From contig JANUWF010002280.1 in the NCBI GenBank assembly GCA_026120185.1, positions 1 to 64,000 of the forward strand: a DNA stretch of 64,000 nucleotides, read 5' to 3'. A program made the translations under genes and the position numbers. Source of the stretch: Voacanga thouarsii. Taxonomy: Eukaryota > Streptophyta > Magnoliopsida > Gentianales > Apocynaceae. Below the pieces are notes generated by a model, which made no database searches, was not told the origin of the DNA, and was given only the letters and a program-made list of their open reading frames with translations. Positions 35,701 through 47,646 of this stretch are shown here, piece by piece (position 1 is the first letter of the stretch; the number at the start of each line of letters is the position of its first letter).

Positions 35701-36395
35701 CAAAGCTCTACAATATCTGTCCTAAATTAACTAGAATAGTCTTAAATGGTTCTGAACTTCGAGAAGATCCAATGCAAGTACTGCCGAAGATTCCTAGCCT
35801 GAGCTGCCTCGTACTAGAAATCGAAGCATACGTGGGAAAGGAAATGAAGTGCTCTCCATCTGGTTTTCCTGAACTCAGATATCTGAAACTTTCCGAGTTG
35901 TACAACCTAGAAGAATGGGAGGTGGAAGAAGAAGCAATGCCAAAACTGTGCAATTTGGTAATAAAAAACTGCAGGAAATTAGAAATGCTTCCTGACGGAT
36001 TGCAGTTTGTCACTAAACTCCGGAAACTAGAAATTTTCTCTATGCCAGGTGAATTTGTGGGCAGGATTCAAATGCCAGATGGCACAAATGGAGTAGATTT
36101 CTACAAGATTGAGCGTGCATATCCAAAGGTGAAAATTGATGGTCAACGTCTGATCCTGCAAGAAAGGCAGCAAGGTAATCTAACACAATGCATCAAAATC
36201 TCATTCATATTTCGTCTCAGGTTACACCAATTTGTATACACCGAAGTATCATTATCACTCTGAACATTTTAGTAACATTCTTCAGTTCTAGTAATTTCTG
36301 CAGCAGGAGAAGACCCACAGTCCAGTTCATGCTCTAAGTCCCCCGGAGAGAAGCAAGAGATTTCAGAGTTGAATTCAACTGAGATACAGGAATGA
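32795..36395 (+). CDS. CC-NB-ARC-LRR disease resistance protein (RPP13/R1-like)
   Basis: Proposed exons are 32795-33737, 34438-36174 and 36304-36395. They total 2,772 nt, exactly 924 codons (923 residues). Splice sites are GTCG/GTAAGT...TTGCAG/GA and CAAG/GTAATC...CTGCAG/CA. A CC-type amino end with YALEDQIESYV (about residues 60-75) is followed by the NB-ARC: P-loop GMGGIGKTT, AWICVSEEYE, kinase-2 LIVLDDIW, GSRILITTR, GGLPLAIVTLAG, LPYLGTFPEDAEI, and MHD-like MIHDLIRDFC. About twelve irregular LRRs follow. NLRs are cytosolic pathogen sensors; the nucleotide domain switches on ATP binding. All core motifs are intact, so a working gene is likely. The short acidic third exon is the least certain part: without it the frame continues to 36263. 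Confidence 0.88.
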
Positions 36396-37480
36396 GCCGA
36401 TTTTCTGTAAGCTCTGCTCATCAGAATGGACAGCAAAAAGGTAGCATTTCTCATCAAGCTTCCAATGCCTCAATCAGAATCCCCTTCAACGGCATCTTGA
36501 TGTACTTTTTCATTCAAGAAAGTTACATTGGATATTAATTGGACCTCTATGTGTGTGTTCGCATGTTGTTGTTTTTCGGTCTTGTATTTGCTTCAATGGT
36601 ATATGTCCTTCTATCTAATTATGTTCTGTGTTGACAAATTCGATCATCTCAACATTTAGTTGCCTAGTATGATAGTGTAATAGCGAGCAGCAAACCTTCT
36701 ACATATCCCACCATTTAGGATGCGGGTTACAATTAAATACATAATCGTCACGAATTTATATATAAAAATATACACAGAAAATTAATATTATTTTATTAAA
36801 AAATTTATTGATACGTTTAGTAAATCAATATATATATATTTTAATCTACACAGTTATTATATAAATTGAGAATGCTCCAATTCTGCTGCTTGTATAACAA
36901 ACTTTATCATAATTAGCCTACTCCCATCTCCTGTTGGACAATGGCAATGCCATACCCATTCCAATGGTAACTATATGGATTTGATAGCAAGTAATATTGA
37001 AAAATGATAAACTTTCAATGAGAAAATGATAAAGTTGAAATTTGGTATTTTTACATAATATTATTAAAGTGATATTTCTTTGTTGATACTAAGGTTTATC
37101 AAATTAATTACTACCAAACTATAAAAGTTAACATTTTATTGCTTCTTTGCTAAAGTTCATTTTTTCTTTCCCCCAACCCCCCCCCCCCTCCCCAAAATTA
37201 GCTATCATAAAATTCATTAAAGTTACTATTTTAAATATAAAATTAAATTTATTCGTAAGTTTTCAAGATAAATACTTGAACATTTAAATTTAACTTGTTT
37301 AAATATTTAAAGCTATGATTAGGACTTATATTCGAATGAAGCTCAAATTTTAATTCTAGTTAAATCCTTGTCATCGTGCCTAATTTTGTATGCATCAATG
37401 CAAAGAGCTTTATCATTTTCATTACCTCTATAAAAGTATGAGTCATATTGTAAAACAATTTCTTCCTTCTTCAATGTTCT
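36396..37480. other. 3' flank of the NLR gene, nothing further recognised
   Basis: It probably contains the 3' untranslated region and terminator of the NLR gene (TTGTATTTGCTTC near 36582 and AT-rich text after). A homopolymeric C tract lies near 37173-37188. Confidence 0.4.
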
Positions 37481-37489
37481 CTAATATGC

Positions 37490-37960
37490 CCTCGATGATA
37501 TTTTTGTTCAATTGTTCTCGATGATATTTTTTCACGTTTCTTTTAGCTCATATTTGTTTTTTCCTTTTTCCCCTTTCTTGTAACTTTTATAAATCATATT
37601 TTTTTTCTTGGCGAGATATTTTTGTTAGGATTTCTTTTGGCTCATTTTAATTTTTACCTTTTTCTCCATTTTTGTAATTTGGCTTACACATATTTTTCTC
37701 TTGACAATATATTTTTTCTCATGTATTTTATCTCATATTGATTTTGTTTCTTTTTCCCAATTCATGTAATTTCTCTAACTCATTTTTTAAAGATACCAGA
37801 TTTTTTTTGGTTCTTTTAGCTCATATAAAGTTTCCTTTTTCCCGTTCTTATAATTTTTCTAACTTATATTTTTTATTGACTATATATCTTTTGGTTTTTT
37901 TTAACCCATATTTAATTTATCTTTTTTTTTTCTCTCTTTCTTGTAGTTTCTCCAACTAGC
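37490..37960. repeat. Degenerate tandem repeat, about 90-bp period, five copies
   Basis: The phrase CTCATATT...CCTTTTTCCC recurs at about 37544, 37638, 37728, 37818 and 37902. Each copy is followed by a TTGTAATTT.TCTAACT-like phrase and a TTGAC.ATATTTTT phrase. Strongly pyrimidine-rich on the plus strand. Confidence 0.7.
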
Positions 37961-39236
37961 CAAGGTATTCCCTTACCCCTTATGGAACTGCCACATATAT
38001 ATTTTTTTTTCCCGTTCCATTTAGTTCAAAAACAGGCTATTCAAAAACAACTTTTCTAGAGGGATTTCAACGGTCCCTTTTTGGTTCTTTATCTGTTTTG
38101 ATGATTTGCTAAATCAGTCTATTTTACTATAAGGGTTTTCTTAAACATCACAAATCCAATGACTATGTTACTTTTATTATGGTCCATAACTGAAAATTTG
38201 ACATGCACAATTTTCCCATTCAATGGTATGCTCAGAGTTTGAATGGGAATATACAGAGTAAATTAAGATATTCTGTTATTTAATTTTATATTTGATTTGA
38301 TTGAAAAATAAAAATATTTGAAGAGAGGAAGAAAATGTGGAAACAGTGTTGTGGTAGCCCTTAGGCGACTAAGACAATAGCTCAAGAGCTCCGAGCTGTT
38401 AGGATCCTATATTGTATTAGTTTTTTTAGAAAAAAGAAAATAAAATATGTGTGATGCACACATTACAAAAAATGTCCATTTATATTGAGAAAAAAAAGCC
38501 AGCTTTTTCTATTAAAAAAAAAAAAACCCTATTGTTTGTTTGACATACAAAAAAATAATAATATTACGAAATCTAAATTTTAGAAAAATGAATCCATGTA
38601 ATATAATTTCAAATAGATTATATTTCTCTATTTGAAAGGTTCAAAAATATTTAAGGAAAGTAATACAAACTATTTTTAATATTTAAAAATAAAGTATTAC
38701 GCATATAAAAAATTTAAAATTATTTTTAAATATCTCTAACGTTATTGTACAATTTAATTATATATTTTTATTTCAAGTGGTGATAATAAATCTACTTCCT
38801 AAATGGAATCAAGTCCGGAAGAAATAGTATTGAAAGAATTAGAAGGAAATGAAAAAGTTTAGAAAGCCATAATTTCAAGAAAATAAAACTATTTCCTTAG
38901 TGCTAGTGGTTCATGTTTCAAATGTCAATGTTAATTTTAAAGTAGTGTAATCGCGTTTCTATGACTGTACATGGTTACTTTAATTGATATGTTCATGTGA
39001 AAAGCCTAATTATCCTAGTGGTCTAACTTTCAAAAAGATCAATGCTTATTTCAAAGCTACTTATTGAATTTGGTGACCTAGAAAGTGTGGATGCAAGCAT
39101 TTATATTGAATGTAGTAGCAAGAGTTTCAAAGTCGGAGATAATAGTTTGGAGAGTGTTTGTTGGCTTTGAAATGGTCTTTGTTTTGTTTTGATTACCTTC
39201 AAAGCTTTGAACTCTTATGAATTTAATTTTGAATGA
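37961..39236. other. Intergenic, nothing recognised
   Basis: AT-rich with many homopolymer runs; no open frame with recognisable coding character. Confidence 0.5.
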
Positions 39237-39317
39237 AAATGGGCAAAATGCACCGATTTTTTTTTTTTAAAAATTCTCCTAGTCTGATTTTTTAAAAATC
39301 AAACTAAATGTTAAGAA

Positions 39318-39368
<51 letters not shown>

Positions 39369-39700
39369 TAAAATCAAGCATTACCGTGTGAAAACAAATA
39401 AATAATATTTTTAATCATACCTTATAAATATATAATGAAAATTATCTCATTAACATGATTTTAAGTTATTGTATCTATGATTAAGTATATGTTATTTGAT
39501 CATTTCTCTTTTAATTCTCTTTTATACTTGTATACGGTGATAGGGTAATATTAAAGGCTAGTTGAAAAAAATTAGAACGAAAGTTGGGACCAAAAGGCAA
39601 AAGTCCTATATATAAAGGTTGAATATTAATTCTTTTTTTTTTTTGGGTAATGGATATATTTAGTAAGTACTAGAAATAATGGTCCTTTAGTTAGATAATA
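39237..39700. repeat. Second copy of the DUF247/NLR intergenic segment
   Basis: It starts GAAAATGGGCAAAATG.ACCGA, as at 31617. It then follows the same order of phrases (AACTAAATGTTA.GAAATATAAT, TTTTTAATCATACCTTATAAATATATAAT, CTTTTATACTT, GG.TAATATTAAAGG) to about 39700. It contains a (TA)n run at about 39323-39361. No DUF247 or NLR coding sequence lies next to it. Confidence 0.75.
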
Positions 39701-39959
39701 TAACCTTGATTATAATACATTTTAGACCTTTTATATTTATAACGTATACAAATGTAAACTTTTCTATCCATGACACGTACTTGGATAGCAATGAAGTTGA
39801 AAACAAATTTCTTAACTCAATTAGAAAAACTTTCAAGTTAAGTAATTTTCAAATTTCGATAACTAATTCTTAATTATTTAGAATTATTATTTATTAATAA
39901 AATATCACATTCATTTTTTTTGGACCTATACATATTTTTTCAAATTTTCAATTCAAATA

Positions 39960-40190
39960 AATTTTTGGATTAATTTCAGTAAGCTCCTATGCTTTTATGT
40001 GTTTGACAATTAGGTGTCTAAGCTTTTAATTTTGACAAATGAGTACCTACCATTTGATCAAAACCCTAAATTAGATACTCAATTATCAAAATTAAAATTT
40101 TCAATTCTCAAAATTAAAAGTTTAAGTATCTAATTATCAAATACATAAAAATACAGGGGACATATTGAAATTAACCCTTGTTTTAAATAT
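39960..40190. repeat. Foldback MITE-like element, copy 1
   Basis: The left edge reads TTTTTGGATTAATTTCAGTAA and the right edge reads ATTGAAATTAACCCTTG, which are partial inverted repeats. Inner parts are also inverted (TTAATTTTGACAA and TCAAAATTAAAA). No coding capacity. Confidence 0.6.
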
Positions 40191-40675
40191 TACGTTAAAT
40201 AAAATTGTCCTCTTTCTTTCTTATTTTTAAATCTTATTTGATCTTTTATTTTTAGTTTTAAATAAAATCATACCTTTTTAAATATCAAATTAATCCAAAA
40301 ATTTATATCTAAACACAACACCAATAATATATAGAGCAATAAAATTCATATATTTATCATACATGAAAAAAAAAATTCTCTCTATCTTTCCTTCATATTT
40401 TGAAAAATTCTTAAAATATTTAGTAATTTTATAAAAATTTATTGATTTATTGTTATTACAATTATATATTTTATGTGATATATTAAAGTTTTCAGAAGTA
40501 TAGCTTCATTGAACACAAAAAACTATTAGAAATATATATTAGAAGAAAAATATAATTAATAACAATTAAATATCTATTAATTAGTTTTTATTAAAATAAT
40601 CAATTTATAATGTAAAGATTGATTGTAAATAAGGTTAGAGAAAGACATTCTTATCTAATTAATTGATATTGATAC

Positions 40676-40682
<7 letters not shown>

Positions 40683-40744
<62 letters not shown>
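40683..40744. repeat. Compound (TA)n(TG)n microsatellite
   Basis: About 20 TA units followed by about 10 TG units. The poly-IY frames here are artefacts. Confidence 0.95.
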
Positions 40745-40959
40745 AATTTGGTCCATATCTTTAAAATTTTGAAATCAAATAAAAAAAATAAAGAAAATAA
40801 AACGTATTCAAATTTAACGTTTACATTACTGATACAGACTATGTGGGTATATGGTATTGTCTTCAATTGTTTGGGGCCACAATGAAAATAGATGGAGGGT
40901 TGTTATTTAATTAATGTCAGTAAATCTAATAGATGATTTTTAATTGACACTAATAAAAA

Positions 40960-41185
40960 TTTTGGATTAATTTCAATAAATCTTCCGTACTTTTTATATT
41001 TGACAATTGAGTACTCAAATTTTTAATTTTGACAATTGAGTGTCTAAATTTTTAATTTTGATAATTAAGCTCCAAATTTAAAATTTTCAAATACTAGGAT
41101 ATCCAATTGTCAAAATTAAAAGTTTAAGTATTCAATTATCAAACCCAAACATATATATAGAGAATTTACTAGAATTAACCCTAAA
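40960..41185. repeat. Foldback MITE-like element, copy 2
   Basis: Same family as 39960-40190. It begins TTTTGGATTAATTTCAATAA, has the same inner inverted TTAATTTTGACAATTGAG and CAATTGTCAAAATTAAAAG phrases, and ends ACTAGAATTAACCCTAA. Confidence 0.6.
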
Positions 41186-42004
41186 TTTTTTCTTGCAAAA
41201 GTTACAATCCAAGTAAAAACGACAAATTGCTATGCTTGAACATTCAAAGAACTCTAAAAACATGTCCTTTGCCTTTAGCAATCTTTCAAACATATTAACG
41301 GATAGGGTAATTTTTTTAAAATTTGGTCTTTGAAAGTTAAAATTTTTCTCAATCAAATCTTTAATAATAGATTTATTCTAATTTTAATATTTCAAAATTT
41401 TTATTTTATTTTTATCTATTCCTTCCATCTAACTCTGTTAAAAAACTAATGGTCAAAGTAAAAATGTCAAATATTAAATTCAAATATGTACATAATTTTT
41501 ATAATTAAGTTTTCAATAATAAAAAATGTAAATTATATTAGATTTTAATGAAAAATAAAAAATACAAAAATAAAATAGTAAAATTAATTTTATTATATAT
41601 ATTCTTAAGTTATTAATATTTAATTATCTTGTTCCACGAAATAATAAACATAATTTTGACTTTAAATTTTAAAATTTCATAATCTCAAATAATAAAATAA
41701 AAAATTATATATCTTAAAAATATTTTTATTCGACTTAAACTTAAGAAGGAAAACAAATTAAATAAAATTAATTTATATTTAATTTTGTAAAATTTATATT
41801 AAATCTAATTAAATTAAATTTATATAAAATTACCTTTAATTAAACAGAACTAAATTTTTACCTAAACTAACCTTTGCGTTCAGAAGTCTTTAGAGTATAT
41901 TAATGGATACAAATTCTTACCTTTTCTCGGGCTTTCTTTTTTGAGTTTCCTTTGTCCTTCTTTCTAATTTTTCTTTCGTAAAATTGAAGTGAGACCCACA
42001 ATTT
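41186..42004. other. Intergenic, nothing recognised
   Basis: Very AT-rich, no coding signal. Confidence 0.5.
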
Positions 42005-42261
42005 TACCAAGACTACTTTGACGCATTTCCAAAATGGTTGCTCAATAAAGGTTTTTTTTTTCCCCTCCCCCTCGCATTTCTTTTTTCTTTTTCTTGCTCC
42101 CAAAAACAATCTCACCATCATTGCAACTCTTCTCCTTTTTTTTTTTTTGTTCCCTCCTTTTTACTTTCCATCTCCATTCTTTACCCTTCCTCCCGTAGCT
42201 CCCTCTTTCCTCCTTTCTCCTTCGTCTCATTCTTGCCTTAACAGATTTGGTATAAAAAACA
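42005..42261. repeat. Pyrimidine-rich duplicated segment, copy 1
   Basis: The phrase TTTGACGCATTT.CAAAATGG.TGCTCAATAAAG, then a long C/T-rich tract ending in TCGTCTCATTCTTGCCTT.ACAGAT, recurs at 44490-44735. The open frames across it reflect the biased composition. Confidence 0.75.
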
Positions 42262-42735
42262 CTGTCGACAGGTTATTAATGTTAAATGCCATGGTTGTTT
42301 GGTGGAGGAGCTATTACCAATAAAGCAAGAGTGCTAGTACTGAGTTATCAATATGACCCTTATTATGAGGGGAAGGAAGATATAGGCTGGAAGAAAAGAA
42401 AAAAAAAATAATTATGGACGCTGCCGACCATGTTTGAATGCGGGGATGATTGGTGGAGAAACTACAACCAATAAAAGAAGAGTCCTTGTACTGAGTTACT
42501 ATTGAGGTCCTTATTACGTGGGGAAAGCAGATATAGGCAGGAAGAAGAAAAAATAAAAAATAAAAGAAAAACTTGAGCGCTGCTGACAAGTGATTGAATG
42601 TCGTGGGGTGATTGGTGAAGGAGCTACCACTGATAAAATAAGGTGCTAGTACTGAGTACCAATGTGGTCCTTATGACGAGGGGAAGCCAGAGGAAGAAGA
42701 GAAAAATTAATAATAAAAAAAAATCATGAACGCCG
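42262..42735. repeat. 159-bp tandem repeat, three copies
   Basis: Units start at 42262, 42421 and 42580 (CTGTCGAC, CTGCCGAC, CTGCTGAC), giving periods of 159 and 159. A fourth start is at about 42731. Each has a GGTG.AGGAGCTA.CA..AATAAA phrase, a GTACTGAGTTA phrase, a GGTCCTTATTA.G.GGGGAA phrase and a purine-rich end. A single further unit lies at 44740-44900. Confidence 0.85.
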
Positions 42736-44489
42736 CGACAAATTATCCATGAACTCTCGTATTCTTGCATGTGACCGTACACTCTTCGTACTGTGGCTCT
42801 AGTAATGATTCTACCATTTCTTCTCGCACTTGGGTCAACGCACTTGGGTCAACGCAGTCTTAGCACAAAATCTTGTACGCGATCAAGGCAGACGAGAGAT
42901 GAGAGACGGAATATTCAAATGAAAGAGAGCAAGAGCACTCGAACATCACCTGTGATTTTCTTGTTTCTAGGCTTATGTTCTTATCGAAATTTTAATATAA
43001 ATTTAATTTACGTAAATTATATGATATAATTTTTTAAAATTATTAATTTACACGAATTAAATTCATACAAGAATTTTTACTATTCTTGACCCAGCGATAT
43101 TCAACAGTTGCCGTACACAAGGAAATGAGGTAATGCTTCCGGCGACAAAATTGTAGGAGTCCTGAATACCTCATCAATGACAACTGAGCGTTCAGTTGGA
43201 ACAAATGTACAATTTATTAAAATTTTTCTGTTAAATTTAGTATTCCAAAAATACCCTTCAATCATTTTTCCACTACCTTCTACTCTTCATAAATGTTCTT
43301 GAGTAAAGAAGGGCATACTATTAAAAGAATAATGGAGAATAGATTATCGTGATATATATGAAAGAATTAGAGAGCAGAGAACCCTCCATATCCAATCTCA
43401 TTTGAAACAGAAATTTGAGCAGTTATTCTTCTAAAATAAATTTATTTAAATTTAACAGAAAATTATAAAAAAAATATAGTCAAAATAGAACCAAAAAATT
43501 AAAATCATTTAAAATTAAATTGAAGTTTAGATTAAGAAGAATTCCTATTTAAATCTATTTTAGATAAAATTAAAGTAATAGTATTTTGGATACATGATAA
43601 TTTTTTAAAAATAAAAATTTTAATTGGTATGAATTTACTTATACTTTAGGATGTAAATAGATAAGAATTGATTTGAAATAAATTTTGTAAAAAATTATTA
43701 TATTTTTAAAGTTTAAAATATATATATATTATATTGTGAATAAATAATATTTTTTAAAATAAATAATATTTTAAAATAATAATATATTTAAATTAAAATA
43801 AAATTTTAATTTGATATAGAGAACAAGAAAGAATCCATTCCTTAATTCCTTACAAGGCTATCTGAAGCATTAAATTTGGCTGACAAAAAGATAGCCAATT
43901 ATCAATAATGTGATTGGAACATTTGATTGAAAGGTGAAGCAGAGCGCCATGTGAGGTTCTGACATCCTGAAGATCGGCAACTATCAATAAATAATGTGAT
44001 TGAGACATTGGCCATGCGGGGTTCTGAATTTCCAGCTGTAATTAGTCCCCAATATGAGCCCTTGCTGATTTTGAATTCCCAGACTAATAACACGGCTTTT
44101 GTTTGCACTTTGCAGACGCAGAGGTTGCGTTTACAATGGACACGTTCTAGAAATATAAAATCACGGCATAAATTATACATCAAGTGGCTAATTTAGTCTT
44201 CCGATTTTCAAATGACATAATTCCATCTTTACATTTCAATTTTTAAGATTTATTATTTAAATATTTATATTTCAATTTTTATTATTATTATCATTATTAT
44301 TATTATAGAATGTAACATAAAAATAAATTATAATTTATTTAATTTTATATTTTAAAATTCAATATTTAAACTGTAATTGTCAAATTTTTAATATTCATTT
44401 CAGAGGGATTAGATTTATTATTATTAAGAGGTGGATATGCTCATACTATAGTATTAGAATTCACCTCACTTGAGACTAATAAAGGAAGA
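42736..44489. other. Intergenic, nothing recognised
   Basis: It contains a 15-bp direct duplication (CACTTGGGTCAACG at 42827 and 42842) and two near copies of a TATCAATAA...TGTGATTG.ACAT segment around 43890 and 43980. No coding region could be supported. Confidence 0.45.
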
Positions 44490-44905
44490 GTTTGACGCAT
44501 TTTTAAAATGGCTGCTCAATAAAGTTTTTTCTTTTTTTTTCTCCCTCGTATTTCTTTTTTCTTTTTTTTTCCTTTTTCCTCCCTCCGAAAACAATCTCAT
44601 GCAACTCTTCTCTTTTACTTTCTTCTTCTTCTTTTATTTCCTTCCTTTTCCGCCTCGATTCTTTACCTTTTCCTCCCTTCTCACTTCCCTCTTTCCTCCT
44701 TCGTCTCATTCTTGCCTTGACAGATGGTATCAAAAACACTGCCGACAAGTGATCAATGTTTAATGCCGTGGGTGGTTAGTGGAGAAGTTATCACCAATAA
44801 ATGAAGAGTGCTAATATTGAGTTTCTAATGAGGCCGTGATTATGAGGTGAAAGAAGATATAGATAGGCAGGGTGAAGGGAAAAATAAAAAATAAAAGAAA
44901 ATCAT
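44490..44905. repeat. Duplicated segment, copy 2, with one 159-bp unit
   Basis: Homologous to 42005-42420: the same GACGCATTTTTAAAATGGCTG start, pyrimidine tract, CTCATTCTTGCCTTGACAGAT, and a single copy of the unit that is tandem at 42262-42735. Confidence 0.8.
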
Positions 44906-45726
44906 GACTTTATAAAATATAAAATTTTTAAAATAAATTTCACCAGACATTAATAATATTTTTTAAATAGTGTTCTAATTTTATTTTATCTTACAACTTT
45001 GTCTTCCTAAATACTATATTTTAAAATTTTGTTAGGTAGTTTGGTTAAGGAAATTTTAAGTTGTTTGGCTCATAAAATATATTATTTTAAAAATTGTTAA
45101 TTATTGTACATAACACAATATGTGTGATTGGAGTCACTTTCTATAATCCCTCCGAAGTTGGTGTCCCCTTTGGATTTGGCCGAATCTCTCCTTTATCGCA
45201 TTCCTTTCTTTTTCCGACATCACCCTGATTTTGGCTACAAACCACGGTAATCTTCTTCTTCAATTATGCTCTTCTAGATTCAAAGATCAATAGGGAGATA
45301 TCTATCCAATCCCTTTACATCGGTATTAGGTACTTCATTTTCTTGTTATTGCTTCTTTACCTGAACTAAATTAACCCTTTCTTGGTTTTTCATTTCCTTC
45401 CTATGCAATGATCAAGGGTACTATACGCCCAGAACCTTTTCTATTATTGCATATGGAAGTAGGTAAAGGCAAGTCTCTCTGGCATTTGATGTCCAAGGAT
45501 GGCGATGTTGGTGTTGATTGTAGAGTAGGGAGTGTTTGCGTTTTTTTTTTTTTCTTTCTCTTTTCCGATTGTATTCTATCCACTTAAGTTTTACGGAGAG
45601 TGGTATATTTTTTATTTATCTTAGCTTTTTATTTACTACTCAATTTATGTTAATGTAATCATTTATTTAGTAAAAAAAAAAAAGAAGGAAATATGAAAGG
45701 AAAAGAAGAAAGAAAATAAATATTTT
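44906..45726. other. Intergenic, nothing recognised
   Basis: AT-rich except for a more balanced stretch at about 45125-45560 that could be an old gene remnant. No domain was recognised. Confidence 0.4.
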
Positions 45727-47646
45727 TGGGGAAATCTCAGCTGGATAGATAACGAGAACAGAAAAACAAGAATAAAGAATAGAATAAGATATAAAAAATT
45801 GACGTGAGTTCGATTTATTTAATCAAGCCTACATCCACAATAAAGATCATGAAACACTTTATTAAGAGTTATAAGGAGATTTACACAAGGTATTCTTGAT
45901 ATTTTTTCAAATCCTATCTCTCACCACTTATACATTCACTTAATATACACCCATACGCCCCATAATATTAGATACACCAGAACAAACCGAGACACTATAG
46001 AAAGTTTGACTCTACCTATATTTAAGTACCAAATTATAAGACTCCTAATTACCATGGGATATAGTAAGAATAACTTGCTAATTCTAATATGTATAGGACA
46101 ATAGTAACTTTCTAATTCTAAATACATTAGGAATATCTTTTTAATCAAACCACTTTATTCTAATCAGATTAGAAATGCAAGACAAAAACCCCAACAATCT
46201 CCACCTTGGCTTGTATTCTGCCTTCGCCAGCCTCCAAGATAAGCAGCAATATCAAAGTTGCAATTCTCTTGATTACATTGACCTTCACAACAACCAAAAT
46301 TTTATTGTTGCCCAACTGCATACTCAAATTAATATAATCTCAATATCCCAATTATTCCTAATTTGACTTGGTCAATAAACATATAGTTTTCCTTGAGTCC
46401 AAACACAATGCGTTGACTCATACAAGAAAGTCTTGATCTTTTCTCACCTTTATAGGATTTCTCCTCACACCATCATCTATCCCCTAAAAGTCATTGTGCA
46501 CTCCCTTCTAGATCGTCGAGGTACTTCTTTCCTTATAGATGATTAGCATTGCTCATACTTTTCTCATTATACTGAGATATTCTAGCCATGTATGGTTTTA
46601 GAACTCCACCTCAATTAAAAACCATAACTATTGGAATCCTAGTGGCTCAAGAAAATTAGATTCTGCGCATCTTTAGGACATCTGTCACACTACCCAAAAT
46701 GCGTTCCACTTCAAGAACAATTAATCCTTTGGAGACAATATCCAAAATCTAAAATCCACCTGAGAAGAAGTATCTATATGATCGAAGATTGTGAGGATAC
46801 CTTCTTTGCTTATGCCATTGTATCATATATATCGCCACTGCAAATCCTCATCTTTCCTTTTCTAATAAGTACATGACCATTCATGACAACTGCAATCGTT
46901 TGTTCTTTTCTTTGATTGTGTAACCTAAATTTACCTGCCTCAAATTCACCATCAGATATTTTTTGATCCAAAATCTATTCAGTTCACGTAGGTTATATAA
47001 CTATATACGTAATTTTATTGGTGTCTAACAATCTCTCTCTAGATATAACCTCGTCAATAAAACACATATTGACCAATATGTCTATCCCAAGAAAAATTAG
47101 TGTTTCTCCATCTTCTGCCGCCTAAACAATTTTTCTCATTGATTTTCACCATCTCAAAACCCCGAAACCCTAGAAAACGAAACCTATGATCTGATATCAC
47201 TTATTGGGGAAATCTCAACCGAGATAGATAACAAGAACAAAAAAACAAATATATAAAATAAAATAAGGTATAAAAGATTTACGTGATTCGGCTTGTTTAA
47301 CCAAGCCTACATTCATGGCGAAGATCGCGAAATACTTTATTAACAGTCATAAGGAGATTTACACAAGATATTCTTGGTATTTTTCCAAACTCTGTCTTGC
47401 ACCACTTATACACTCACTTAACCTACACCCATATACCCCATAATACTGGATATATTAGAACAAATCAGGATACCCTAGAAAGTTTATGACTTTACCTATA
47501 TATAAGTACCAAATCATAAGACTCCTATTTACTATGGGATGTAGTAATAGTAACTTCCTAATTCTAATATACCTAGAACAATAGTATCTTCCTAATTCTA
47601 AATATATTAGAAATATTTTTTTTTTATCAAACCACTAAAACCAACA
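45727..47646 (-). mobile_element. Non-autonomous LTR retrotransposon without pol
   Basis: Two direct repeats of 470 bp (45727-46196) and 442 bp (47205-47646) both start TGGGGAAATCTC and end CCAACA. The inner edge of the right copy carries, on the minus strand, TGATATCAGATC, a variant of the initiator-Met tRNA primer site. The inner edge of the left copy has a purine-rich stretch on the minus strand (GCCAAGGTGGAGAT). The 1,008-bp interior has no gag or pol. The right LTR lacks about 30 bp near its outer end. A clear target duplication was not found. Confidence 0.78.

Noticed and set aside
40651..40885. Poly-IY frames on both strands
   Set aside because: They derive from the TA/TG microsatellite.
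42018..42323. Phe/Pro/Leu-rich frames and their Lys/Arg/Glu-rich opposites, also at 44470-44763
   Set aside because: Strong pyrimidine bias keeps stops away; the region is a duplicated repeat with no domain.
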